Shown here: positions 24,995-32,505 of the stretch, piece by piece
Layout of the letters: each line of letters starts with the position of its first letter
How positions within the stretch are numbered: position 1 is the stretch's first letter
Source: Nocardioides sp. Soil805
Lineage (GTDB): Bacteria; Actinomycetota; Actinomycetes; Propionibacteriales; Nocardioidaceae
Direction: 5' to 3'
NCBI RefSeq assembly: GCF_001429625.1
Contig: NZ_LMSU01000001.1
Coordinates: 1,734,003 to 1,798,002 of the forward strand
Length of the DNA stretch: 64,000 nt
Notes under the pieces: generated by a model
The model's database searches: none
Seen by the model: the letters and a program-made list of their open reading frames with translations, nothing else
What the model was told of the DNA's origin: nothing
Position numbers and translations under genes: made by a program

Positions 24995-25902
24995 CACAGA
25001 CCCGCCATCTCGCGCAGCTCGGCCATCAGCTCGTCGTACACCCGGGCGCCTTGGGTGATGGTGACCCGCGGACCGAGGACGTAGAGCCGCGCCCGGAAGG
25101 CCTGTCGGTGGGTGACTGTGTAGGTCAGCTCAACGTCGGCGCCGCGCTCCACATGCGAATCGGGCTCGTTCAGCCAGCGCACGACGTCCGGCACGAAGTC
25201 ACTGGACGCGCGGAGAGTGACCTGAGTCGGCTCGTCGACCTCCCACCTCAGCGGATGCAGGGGGATGCGCCTGATCTCCGGGACCTCGTCGGCAGTGCCG
25301 GGCGGATCGAGCGTGATGTCGCTCATCTCGCTGACGACGAAGTGCTTGACGAGGTCGGCGCCCTCTTCGACGCCGCTGAGGTACCACTTGTAGTTCTGGA
25401 ACCTCACCGAGCCCGGATGCACCAGTCGCGCTGTGCCCTTGTAGGAGAACCGGATCCGGCTGCGCAGCTGCACGGACTGGAGAGCAAGGGAGAGCTTGTC
25501 ACCCTTCGGCTTCCGGATCACGATGCTGCCGATCCCCTCGGGGACTGCGGAGGGGCGGACGCCGAGACGCTTGGCGAGGTCGTCCCGCGCGGCCAGGAGC
25601 ACCGCACGCTGGAGGGCTGCTCGCTGAGGTGGCGAGAGCCTGACCTGGAGGCGGTTGTCGCCGCTGACCATGCGGTAGCGAGCTGACTCTCCCTTGGGGT
25701 TCAGGTTCTCGATCTGCCAGCCCTGCTTCTTCAGGTTGCGCAGGTCCAGGCTCAGCTGGTCCTGAGGCGCAGCCTGCCCTCCGTACTCAGCGACCTCGAG
25801 CAGTTGCTCAGTCGTCGCCCCCACCACGCCAGCGTCGTCGAGGACCGCGAGGATGCGCGCGAGGCGCTGCATCGCCTTGACCGCGCTAGGTCCTGGTGGC
25901 AT
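24994..25902 (-). CDS. WYL-domain regulator (first of a pair)
   Basis: A 302-residue protein starting at ATG 25902 (MPPGPSAVKAMQ). It has an N-terminal winged-helix DNA-binding region (about 5-75, LARILAVLDDAGVVGATTEQLLE) and a WYL domain (about 140-200) with RSRIRFSYKGTARLVHPGSVRF and KWYLSGVEEG, plus a C-terminal domain that ends in a long amphipathic helix. Its product should pair with the next, overlapping WYL protein. The upstream gap (25903-25983) contains a minus-strand CCGATTCGGGGCAC that weakly resembles the repeated promoter element of this cluster. Confidence 0.82.
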   Translation of the reverse strand: MPPGPSAVKAMQRLARILAVLDDAGVVGATTEQLLEVAEYGGQAAPQDQLSLDLRNLKKQGWQIENLNPKGESARYRMVSGDNRLQVRLSPPQRAALQRAVLLAARDDLAKRLGVRPSAVPEGIGSIVIRKPKGDKLSLALQSVQLRSRIRFSYKGTARLVHPGSVRFQNYKWYLSGVEEGADLVKHFVVSEMSDITLDPPGTADEVPEIRRIPLHPLRWEVDEPTQVTLRASSDFVPDVVRWLNEPDSHVERGADVELTYTVTHRQAFRARLYVLGPRVTITQGARVYDELMAELREMAGL

Positions 25903-25983
25903 ATGGGCGTCTCCCCCGCTCGGCTGCCTGTACGCCGACCATCGTGCCCCGAATCGGTCGGGCGCGGGGAGAAACAAGACTGC

Positions 25984-26505
25984 TCAGCAGTCGTCGCACA
26001 CTCCGGTCAGCGGCAGTGCGAGGTGACAGGTCGGGCACACGTCGCCGTACACCTGGGGCGTGGTGTGCCCCGAGCGCGAGCTGTCGACGTACGACGGGAG
26101 GTTGATGCGCTCGCTGCCGACCCAGTAGTAGGTCTTGCCGAAGCCGGCGACCGTGCGCCCATCGCGGCCGAGCGCACCGTAGGTCAGGCTGTGCACGGTG
26201 AAGACCTCGTCGTGCTTAACGAAGCGCAGCGCGTCGAGAACGGCGTTGTGGGCCTCGACCGGCACACCGACTCGGCGCATGGCGTCCTCGATGGTCGCGA
26301 AGTGCTCGCGGCCGTGCCCCTCTTCCTGCGCTCGCGACCAGTCACAAACCGGGTGCTGGACCCGCTCGGAGGGGGTGACTGCGTGCGCGTCGGTGTCCAC
26401 GAGGTGGGGGCACTCGGGCCGGTGGACCCTGGTGCCCGTGGCGGTGCGGAAGTAGGCCCGCGGTGATTCACCGGCAGCGTCGAACTCGTTGATCGTCTCG
26501 CTCAT
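25984..26505 (-). CDS. Uncharacterised protein with C-terminal zinc ribbon
   Basis: A 173-residue protein; ATG 26505 is preferred because the in-frame upstream start lies beyond the repeated promoter element. An N-terminal HRPECPHLVD motif and a later VCDW give a possible first metal site. The C-terminus VCPTCHLALPLTGVCDDC is a clear CxxC-x10-CxxC zinc ribbon. Between them is an aromatic, glycine-rich region (GFGKTYYWVGSERINLPSYV). No enzyme family is recognised. It has its own near-identical copy of the promoter-like element (26514-26539) placed 8 bp upstream of the start codon, so it is probably transcribed separately from the vWA gene, with a very short leader. Confidence 0.6.
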   Translation of the reverse strand: MSETINEFDAAGESPRAYFRTATGTRVHRPECPHLVDTDAHAVTPSERVQHPVCDWSRAQEEGHGREHFATIEDAMRRVGVPVEAHNAVLDALRFVKHDEVFTVHSLTYGALGRDGRTVAGFGKTYYWVGSERINLPSYVDSSRSGHTTPQVYGDVCPTCHLALPLTGVCDDC

Positions 26506-26513
26506 GGGAGCAG

Positions 26514-26539
26514 AGTGCGCCCAGGGTCCGAAACAATCG
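26514..26539 (-). promoter_or_regulatory. Shared promoter-like element, copy 1
   Basis: Read on the minus strand it is CGATTGTTTCGGACCC followed by TGGGCGCAC. Over 25 bases it differs from the copy at 28812-28838 at only two positions. It lies just upstream of the zinc-ribbon protein start (26505) in a 44-bp intergenic gap. The pattern TTG-N2-TCGGACCC-N-GG is also found before the ECF-like sigma gene, so it may be that factor's promoter or an operator. Confidence 0.6.
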
Positions 26540-26549
26540 GATCGCGACG

Positions 26550-27854
26550 TCATCGGCCGCCCCTGTCACGCCGCGTGCGGCCGCGCTTGCGGTTCATCTG
26601 GTGGTAGGAGTCGCGCGACATCTTCGACATCATCTGCGCACCCGTCGGCCCGCTCATGTCGCCCAGGAGCTCCATGCGGGCGACGTCGTCGAGCTCGAGC
26701 CGGATCTCAGGCTTCAGCGCCTCGGGTGCGACCTGGAGGGAGCGCTCCAACTGCTGCTTGGTCTCACCGATGAGTCGCTGGCCCACGTCGAACCTCCCAT
26801 GCTCGAAGGCATCCGACGCCTGCCTCTTGACCTCCTGGGCCTCTTGGAAGAGGACCTCGGACTCCACGATCGGGTGCGCCACTCGGCCGGCGGCCTCGTC
26901 ACCCGGCACGACGTTGACGGCGATCGGGAGCGAGACGACCTGCTCGACCAAGCCCGGCAGCTCGACGTACGAGATCTCCAGCGTCGCGACACGGGCGAGC
27001 CCGAGCCCGGCGAGGGCGGGAACCTTGAGCTTGAGCAGGACCTTGCGGGCCTCCTCGGAGTAGAGGTCGCCGAGCTCGATCATGACCTGGCCGTCGCCGA
27101 TCTGCTGGGCGGGCAGGTCGTTGTAGAGCCGCAGGAACTCCACGGCGGGCTCGAACCGCACCGTGAGCGACAGCGCCTGGACGACCTTATTGAGCAGGCC
27201 GTCGACCTCGCCGGCGATGGCGGCGCCCGCGGCGTCGGGGTTGTCTGCGAAGACGTGGTTGCCCGAGCCCGAGCGGGCGATCGCGGTGAGCAGCGTCTCG
27301 TCGTAGCCGCGGCCGTAGCCGAGGGTGGAGGTGACGATGCTGTCGGCGTACGCCTTGGACGTGACCGACGCGAACTCGTCGGCGTCCCGGATGCCGGCGT
27401 TCACGTGGCCGTCCGAGATGACCAGGACCGTGCCGCTGCCGCGCTTGTCCCCCTCGGTGGGGATGACGCGCCGAACCTCGCGCAGGCCGCGGAGGTAACC
27501 GGCCGACAGGTCGGTCGTACCGCCTGCGTGGACCGCTTGGATCCGGTCGATCACTGCGTCCTTGTCGGCGAGCGGGCCGGCGGGTACGACGACCTGGGCG
27601 GAGTCGTCGAAGGTGACCAGCCCGAAGTTGTCGGTCGGCTCGAGACGGCGGACCAGCGCGACCAGCGCTCGCTTCGTTCCCTCGAGCGGCCCACCACTCA
27701 TGGAGCCGGAGCGGTCGAGGACCACCTGCAGCGAGGCCTGCGGCCGAGCGGCGTCCGCCACGGCAGCGGGGGCCTCAAGCTCAAGGAGCACGGCGACCTC
27801 GTCCTCGGCCTCGTGGGCCACGACGTTGACGTCGAGCAGTGCGTTGATCTTCAT
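26550..27854 (-). CDS. von Willebrand factor A domain protein
   Basis: A 434-residue protein starting at ATG 27854 behind a perfect AGGAGG. The vWA domain covers about 40-215 and has an intact metal-ion-dependent adhesion site: VVLDRSGSMSGG (DxSxS), AGGTTDLSAG (Thr) and VLVISDGHVN (Asp). The rest resembles the beta-rich and helical C-terminal regions of soluble inter-alpha-inhibitor-like vWA proteins, ending in a basic tail (NRKRGRTRRDRGGR). There is no signal peptide, so it is cytoplasmic. The gene follows the RNase H-like gene by 26 bp and is in the same operon. In bacterial conflict loci such proteins often act as adaptors with phosphatases or ATPases. Confidence 0.85.
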   Translation of the reverse strand: MKINALLDVNVVAHEAEDEVAVLLELEAPAAVADAARPQASLQVVLDRSGSMSGGPLEGTKRALVALVRRLEPTDNFGLVTFDDSAQVVVPAGPLADKDAVIDRIQAVHAGGTTDLSAGYLRGLREVRRVIPTEGDKRGSGTVLVISDGHVNAGIRDADEFASVTSKAYADSIVTSTLGYGRGYDETLLTAIARSGSGNHVFADNPDAAGAAIAGEVDGLLNKVVQALSLTVRFEPAVEFLRLYNDLPAQQIGDGQVMIELGDLYSEEARKVLLKLKVPALAGLGLARVATLEISYVELPGLVEQVVSLPIAVNVVPGDEAAGRVAHPIVESEVLFQEAQEVKRQASDAFEHGRFDVGQRLIGETKQQLERSLQVAPEALKPEIRLELDDVARMELLGDMSGPTGAQMMSKMSRDSYHQMNRKRGRTRRDRGGR

Positions 27855-27880
27855 GGGATCCTCCTGGATCGTCGGGGAGC

Positions 27881-28777
27881 TCAGGCCGCGGTGGCGGCCT
27901 GAGTGGCCTGGTGTGCGGTGGCGAAGGCGTCGGCGATCACCTGGGCGCGCCGGGGTACGTCGTCCGCGGTGAAGCCCCACGTGCCTTCGGCGCCGCGGCG
28001 GGCGAGCTTGGCCAGGGAGTCGGCTCCCTCGTTGAGCGGGTCTCCGGCGTGGCCGCGCACCCAACCGATGTCGAGCCGGGGACCCTCCTCGCGGACCTGC
28101 TCCAGCATCCACACCAGCCCGCCCCGCTTGACGGCGGTGTGGTGGGTCGCGACGTAGCCGTCGGGGAGCCTGTCTCCGCCGAGGATCCACTCCTCGACCA
28201 GGGAGATGGCGGGGCGGCAGTCCGTGCGGATCACCAGATCCCGGTGCGGCAGCGCCGCGATGGCCTCCGAGATCGCACGGAGCTCGGCGAGCAAGGGGTG
28301 CCGGCGCCTGGTGCACTGCCTGGTCGACGGAGTCTCGGTGCCGTGCCCGTGGCGTCCGTCCTCGGCCAGCCACCCCCAGCCGATGCGACCCCGCGTCGCG
28401 GAACCGTCGGTGGCAACGGTTAGTGAGCCGGTCGGCGGGGCCACGACGGGCTGTGCCGGGTGGAACGCCCGCATGGCGTCGGCTCGCAGGGGGCTGTCCG
28501 CCTCGGTGTAGGGCACGAGCGTCACACCGACGAAGTGGGCCTGCACCTCGGTGGCGTACGACCACAGCCGCGCGGTCGACGGCAGGGTCACGACGATCTG
28601 GGCCGGGAGCCGAGCCTGCAAGTTGGGGTAGGCGGCCGCCAGCGCGCACAGCACGGCGTCCTCGTGGTCGTGTGCTCGGACTGACCCGGTGGACCCGAAG
28701 CTCTCCCCCATGAGGCTCCAGGTCCACCGGCCCGACGCGAAGTCGGGCTTGAGTGACAGTGCGATCCGCTCGGCCAT
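27881..28777 (-). CDS. RNase H-like nuclease with N-terminal extension
   Basis: A 298-residue protein starting at ATG 28777 after AAGGAGG. The first 110 residues are an unassigned alpha/beta domain. Residues about 115-260 are an RNase HI fold with the four acidic residues in place: Asp in TVATDGSATRG, Glu in LLAELRAI, Asp in VIRTDCRPA and Asp in NEGADSLA, with the handle-like GHAGDPLNEG. It should cleave RNA in RNA-DNA hybrids. The gene opens an operon with the vWA gene and is preceded by a near-identical copy of the cluster's promoter-like element. RNase H variants with extra domains are typical of phage and mobile-element cargo. Confidence 0.85.
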   Translation of the reverse strand: MAERIALSLKPDFASGRWTWSLMGESFGSTGSVRAHDHEDAVLCALAAAYPNLQARLPAQIVVTLPSTARLWSYATEVQAHFVGVTLVPYTEADSPLRADAMRAFHPAQPVVAPPTGSLTVATDGSATRGRIGWGWLAEDGRHGHGTETPSTRQCTRRRHPLLAELRAISEAIAALPHRDLVIRTDCRPAISLVEEWILGGDRLPDGYVATHHTAVKRGGLVWMLEQVREEGPRLDIGWVRGHAGDPLNEGADSLAKLARRGAEGTWGFTADDVPRRAQVIADAFATAHQATQAATAA

Positions 28778-28811
28778 CTCGTCCTCCTTCGTTCGGCGTC
28801 GGGTGTGCGTA

Positions 28812-28838
28812 CTGTGCGCCCGGGGTCCGAATCAATCG
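28812..28838 (-). promoter_or_regulatory. Shared promoter-like element, copy 2
   Basis: On the minus strand this reads CGATTGATTCGGACCC followed by CGGGCGCACAG, 35 bp upstream of the RNase H-like gene. It matches copy 1 at 23 of 25 positions and copy 3 at the TTG-N2-TCGGACCCC core. It overlaps the 3' end of the frameshifted phosphatase gene by a few bases. Confidence 0.6.
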
Positions 28839-29439
28839 CCCTCGCTCGCTCGGATCCCACGAATGATGCGCACGACGTCCAGCGGGTTCTCCTCGCGCCA
28901 CCGGGCGACCCGCGCGAGCGTCGTACGTCGCTTCGCCGGGCTCGCTCCTTCGCGGTCGAAGTGCCACCTCAATGCGTCCTCGGCGTACCAGACGTGGGCG
29001 ATAGGGCGGGCTGCCCGGATGGCGGTCAGCGCGTCGACCGGATCCCACCCCATCCCCAGCAGTACGGCGAAGCCGGCACTCGGGCCGCGGTTGATGCCCA
29101 TGTGGCAGTGGGTGAGGACCACGCCTCCGTCGTCGATGGCGTCGGTGGCCCAGGTGACGATCTGCTCGAACCACGCCGCAGGGACGCGCTGGCCGGCGTC
29201 GTCGATGCCTGCCCACAGGTAGTCGACCTCGGTCTCGGCCCACCAGTCGGAGTCGTCGGCCTCCAGCGGACGTCGAGGACGTGGGTGATGCCGCCGTCGA
29301 CGACGAGCTCGACGGACCGTCGGAGGGCCTTGTCATCGTCGTGGGACAGGTCGCCGCCCACCGCGAGGTAGGGCGTGACGAAGTCGGCGTTGGCCGCCTC
29401 GAACGATGGCAGGGTCTGGGAAATCGCGTGAGTGCTCAT
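28832..29439 (-). pseudogene. Dual-specificity phosphatase gene broken by a one-base frameshift
   Basis: The N-terminal half reads from ATG 29439 (MSTHAISQTLPSFEAANADF, VTPYLAVGGDLSH, VVDGGITHVLDVRW) and the C-terminal half, in the next frame, carries EADDSDWWAETEVDYL and the phosphatase P-loop THCHMGINRGPS (Cys-x5-Arg). Losing one base near 29262-29270 explains the break: adding a base after the CGC codon restores a single reading of about 200 residues. It is either a real inactivating mutation or a sequencing error. The protein resembles the phosphatase half of the fusion at 17780-19261. Its promoter region is shared with the divergent sigma gene. Confidence 0.75.
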
Positions 29440-29480
29440 GCCCCCTCCGACGCCACGGCCGGTCGGAATCTGACGAACCA

Positions 29481-29506
29481 GTTGTGTCGGACCCCAGGGG
29501 GACACT
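29481..29506 (+). promoter_or_regulatory. Shared promoter-like element, copy 3, before the sigma gene
   Basis: The plus strand has GTTGTGTCGGACCCC followed by AGGGGGACACT, ending 7 bp before the GTG start of the sigma factor gene (29513). It shares TTG-N2-TCGGACCCC and the following GG-N-G-N-ACA with copy 2. The small distance to the start codon would give a leaderless or almost leaderless mRNA, common in actinobacteria. Confidence 0.5.
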
Positions 29507-29512
29507 GGACCT

Positions 29513-30091
29513 GTGAACCAGACAATCGAGGACGTACGGCGTGTGGCGCAGCGCATCGTCGAGGTGCGGGGCCGCAGCTTCGGACTCTCGTCAGAGGACC
29601 GCGAGGACGTGCTGCAAGAGGTCCTGGTGAGGTACGTGCGGGCGTGGCCCGGCGATCCAGACCCCGCCGACGTCGAGGCGTGGCTCGAGACTGCGACCGG
29701 GCGCCTCATCACCGACCGATGGCGGGCCGAGCAGCGGCGACCAGCCGCGGCCGTCGTCCAGGACACCGACGGTGACGCGTACGACGCGGTGGCGGACTTC
29801 GTGGAGGTGGCGCGCAGTCGTCAGCCCTCGATGCCGGCCGTGGGCGATGCCGTGATCAACCAGGTGTTCGGTCTCCTTCCGCCCGCGGACGCCGACCTGC
29901 TACAGCGGCGGCTCGTCGACGACGTCGAACCTGCCGTCCTCGGGGACGACCTCGGGATCAGCCGAGCAGCCGTGGACCAGCGCGTGTCCCGCGCCAAGGC
30001 CCGCCTGAAGGCGGCACTTGCCGCTCAGCCGGAGCTGCTCGCCGAACTACAGGCCGGTCACCCGCACGTATACGACAGAGGACGGCGATGA
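29513..30091 (+). CDS. ECF-like sigma-70 factor
   Basis: A 192-residue protein with region 2 (about 15-90: FGLSSEDREDVLQEVLVRYVRAW, VEAWLETATGRLITDRWR) and region 4 (about 115-175: LLPPADADLLQRRLVDD, LGDDLGISRAAVDQRVSRAKARL). Lacking regions 1 and 3 it is of the extracytoplasmic-function type. GTG 29513 is the start. A copy of the cluster's promoter-like element lies immediately upstream, consistent with autoregulation. The next gene overlaps by four bases and may encode its regulator, although it has no membrane segment or zinc anti-sigma motif. The likely regulon is the local cargo genes with the same element. Confidence 0.8.
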   Translation: MNQTIEDVRRVAQRIVEVRGRSFGLSSEDREDVLQEVLVRYVRAWPGDPDPADVEAWLETATGRLITDRWRAEQRRPAAAVVQDTDGDAYDAVADFVEVARSRQPSMPAVGDAVINQVFGLLPPADADLLQRRLVDDVEPAVLGDDLGISRAAVDQRVSRAKARLKAALAAQPELLAELQAGHPHVYDRGRR

Positions 30092-30492
30092 CCGACTCAC
30101 GATTCACCACAGTCTGTGACGATCTCGAGGAACTGCTCGAGGTTGTTGACATCGACGACGTGGACGACCTCGACACATTGATCATGGTCCTGCTCGGCCG
30201 ACCTGTCGTCGTTGCAGAGAGCTGGGATCACGACCAGGAAATCGATGCTCTTGACGTCCGGGTCCTGGGCGGTGAGCTGACCGCCGGCGTGCTCGCCCCC
30301 TTCCCGCTGAGCGTGGTGGAGCTCGCCCGCTCGAGCGCCGAGCTGGCGCGAGACATCGGTCCGTACGCACCGCCCAGGGTGCCCCCGCTCCAAGGTAATG
30401 ACGTGCTGTCGCTCAGCGACGACGAATTGAGTGAGGACCTCCAGCGCGCACTCGGGCAGGTGCGCCTGTTCAACCTGCTCGACGATGATTGA
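30088..30492 (+). CDS. Small acidic protein co-translated with the sigma factor
   Basis: A 134-residue, strongly acidic protein (DDLEELLEVVDIDDVDDLD at its start, LSDDELSEDLQRALGQV near the end) overlapping the sigma gene by ATGA. It is soluble and has no Cys/His cluster. By position it is a candidate anti-sigma factor or sigma partner of a new kind, since the usual ZAS-type anti-sigma features are absent. No family is recognised. Confidence 0.55.
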   Translation: MTDSRFTTVCDDLEELLEVVDIDDVDDLDTLIMVLLGRPVVVAESWDHDQEIDALDVRVLGGELTAGVLAPFPLSVVELARSSAELARDIGPYAPPRVPPLQGNDVLSLSDDELSEDLQRALGQVRLFNLLDDD

Positions 30493-30951
30493 GACCGGTC
30501 TACTTCACCGACCCCGCGACCGTCATCGAGCGACCAAAGGAGTCCCAACAGACCTCGGCACCTACCTGCGGGCACGCGGGAGCGCCCACCAAGAATGCCC
30601 GGGTTGTAGCTCCATCGTCCTATGGGCTTGCCCCCACGGAAAAGATGTCTCCATGCCTGCTGAGGCGTCCGAGCGTGCCGCCAACCCGGAGAGCTCCGGC
30701 GAATCCGGCGATTCGGGAACCGCAAGCTACGAGAACAAGCCCCCGACCAGATGCCGAGTGCGATTGCAGGTGTACTCCACAGTGCCTTCCGCGTCGTCGA
30801 CCTGCCTTCCGAGAATGTCCTCGTCGGCGTGGGGACAGGATTGTCTGGTGATGGTTATGCCCCTCCCTTCGGGGCGAGGTGATCGAGCCGCGCCCGCAAA
30901 GGGAGCGGACGCGGCGTGGGCCCGCCGCAACCGACTACCTACAGTTGGCCT
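30493..30951. other. 459-bp stretch without a convincing gene
   Basis: Open frames here have poor composition and no recognisable domain. A short GCCCC/GGGGC hairpin sits around 30857-30875. A degenerate small gene (possible ATG at 30654) cannot be excluded, as its first 35 residues look natural but the rest does not. Confidence 0.4.
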
Positions 30952-31266
30952 GTGACCGACGATCTTTCGCTGTTCGGTGATGGGCCGGCACCGCTGCCCG
31001 AACCAGTTCTTGCGCCCGTGTCGATCCCCGACTGGCAGATCGAACTGCTGCGCAAGGCGCTGGATTCTCGCGGCCTCACCTCGATGGCCGAGCGTCAACA
31101 AGCGATCCAGTCCGCGGCAGGCCGCCCAGTTGAATCCCTGCGAGCGCTTACGCACGACGAGGGACTCCGGGTGCTCTCGGTTCTAGGTCAAAGGCCAAGG
31201 AGGAGTGCCTCCGACGGGTCGGCGTGGGACGACCGTGACGAGGACACGTGGATCGACCGACTGTAG
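30952..31266 (+). CDS. Small accessory protein preceding the DUF1643-like gene
   Basis: A 104-residue protein starting at GTG 30952 (MTDDLSLFGDG). After a Pro-rich opening, IPDWQIELLRKALDSRGLTSM and RQQAIQSAAGRPVESLRAL form a compact helical domain. I recognise this only as a small protein type often found in actinobacterial variable regions. It overlaps the start of the DUF1643-like gene by 19 bp, so the two are coupled. The charged tail (DDRDEDTWIDRL) ends at that overlap. Confidence 0.55.
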   Translation: MTDDLSLFGDGPAPLPEPVLAPVSIPDWQIELLRKALDSRGLTSMAERQQAIQSAAGRPVESLRALTHDEGLRVLSVLGQRPRRSASDGSAWDDRDEDTWIDRL

Positions 31267-31760
31267 AGATCCGAGGGTCCAGTCCAGACATCTCAGCCCG
31301 AGTGTTGGGCTGCGTACTTGCCAACCCACCGACGACCTCTGGAGCACGGACCCTTGGCCGCGTTCGTCAGGCTGCCGAGCTTCTTGGCTGCCAGCATTCG
31401 GAGGTAGTCAACCTGTTTCGAGGCGCGACGCACAGCACCGGCGGGATAACTGAGATCGGTAGCGATCCTGAGGGGTGGTTCGGCGCGCGTGACTCCATCG
31501 AAGCGATGCTCGATCGGGCCACCCACATTCTTCTCGGCTATGGCACCACAGAGCCGACGGGGCCGGCCCGGCTGCACCACCGGGAGCAGGTCGCCTGGCT
31601 GCGGCGGGCGATAGGGGAACGCGGGCTACCGATCTATCAGGTTGGGAACGGTCCACGGCATCCGTCTCGGTGGCAACGGTGGACCTTCCGAACGTATCCG
31701 GGGGTGCCGTTCGCAGATGCGCTGAAGCTCAGCCTCTGTCTCCAGAGGGACGTCAGCTGA
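31248..31760 (+). CDS. DUF1643-like protein
   Basis: A 170-residue protein starting at GTG 31248. It shows the DUF1643 pattern: LANPPTTSGARTLGRVRQAAE, HSEVVNLFRGATHS, a central helix, ILLGYGTTEPTGPARLHHREQV, and near the end GNGPRHPSRW. These proteins are uncharacterised, are common in mobile elements and phages and may be nucleotide or nucleic acid modifying. It overlaps the convergent brxA end by 8 bp. Confidence 0.6.
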   Translation: MDRPTVEIRGSSPDISARVLGCVLANPPTTSGARTLGRVRQAAELLGCQHSEVVNLFRGATHSTGGITEIGSDPEGWFGARDSIEAMLDRATHILLGYGTTEPTGPARLHHREQVAWLRRAIGERGLPIYQVGNGPRHPSRWQRWTFRTYPGVPFADALKLSLCLQRDVS

Positions 31761-32505
31761 CGCCAGCCTTAGCGACGACCTCCGCCTCGCGAGCGCTTGC
31801 CGAAGACGGTGACAGTGCGAGAACCGTTCGGCCCGGCCCTTCGGCGTGCTGAGTTATCCCCGCCGCGCTGCGGGGCAGCGTGCGGGGAAGGGAGAGGCCG
31901 AAGAACTCAGGAGCATGAGGTAGGTCGGTTTGGGGGATTGACTCAGCCCCACGGCCTTCGAGCAGACAGCGGACGAGCCATGCGGCCAACTCCCGGTCAC
32001 GGACATCCAACCTGCCGACCAAGCTAATAGAGTCAGCTGGCGCGCCGACGAGGAGACCTAGATCGCGCAGGGTCTTGACGCCTCTCTGAGTCGCGACATC
32101 GACTCCTCGTCGCGGGCCGTACCGATCGCGAAGCCGCTTCCGCACCGCAACGGTGTTGACATTCTCGGCAGCTCGAGATTCGCGGCCAACAGCCTCCAGG
32201 AGGCTTCGGAAGAATGGTTCAGTTGCGAGCAGTGCGCCGATGTGGAACGGCCGTAAATCAAGGAGATCACGTTCCGCGGTGAGCACCCACGTGGTCCAGT
32301 CGTCTCGCCGCTGCATCGGCAGTAGCCAGACGCGGCTCAAGGCGGTCACCGTCTTGATAGCCGCTTCCTGACCGAGACCCTCCCCAACCAGGTCCTCGCG
32401 GAGGGTGCGTCGCGCGTTAGCGACCGGCACCTGGTCGACCGCTAGGTTCAGCGCCTTGGTCAGCCAAGTCACCTTCAACTCGCGATCGAGAAGGGCTCCG
32501 GTCAT
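31753..32505 (-). CDS. brxA: BREX protein BrxA-like (last gene of type 3 BREX operon)
   Basis: A 250-residue protein at the position of BrxA in type 3 BREX. ATG 32505 overlaps the PglZ stop (TGATG). It is helical and basic, with TWLTKALNLAVDQVPVANAR and REDLVGEGLGQEAAIKTVTALSRVWL near the start, matching the general DUF1819-type layout of BrxA, a small DNA-binding protein thought to contribute to the BREX complex. The C-terminal 60 residues are less conserved-looking and Ser/Ala-rich. The assignment rests on operon position plus overall fold features. Confidence 0.75.
   Translation of the reverse strand: MTGALLDRELKVTWLTKALNLAVDQVPVANARRTLREDLVGEGLGQEAAIKTVTALSRVWLLPMQRRDDWTTWVLTAERDLLDLRPFHIGALLATEPFFRSLLEAVGRESRAAENVNTVAVRKRLRDRYGPRRGVDVATQRGVKTLRDLGLLVGAPADSISLVGRLDVRDRELAAWLVRCLLEGRGAESIPQTDLPHAPEFFGLSLPRTLPRSAAGITQHAEGPGRTVLALSPSSASAREAEVVAKAGVS

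Noticed and set aside
30489..30851. Possible small gene after the sigma operon
   Set aside because: Composition is unlike neighbouring proteins and there is no domain; listed as a gene-free stretch instead.
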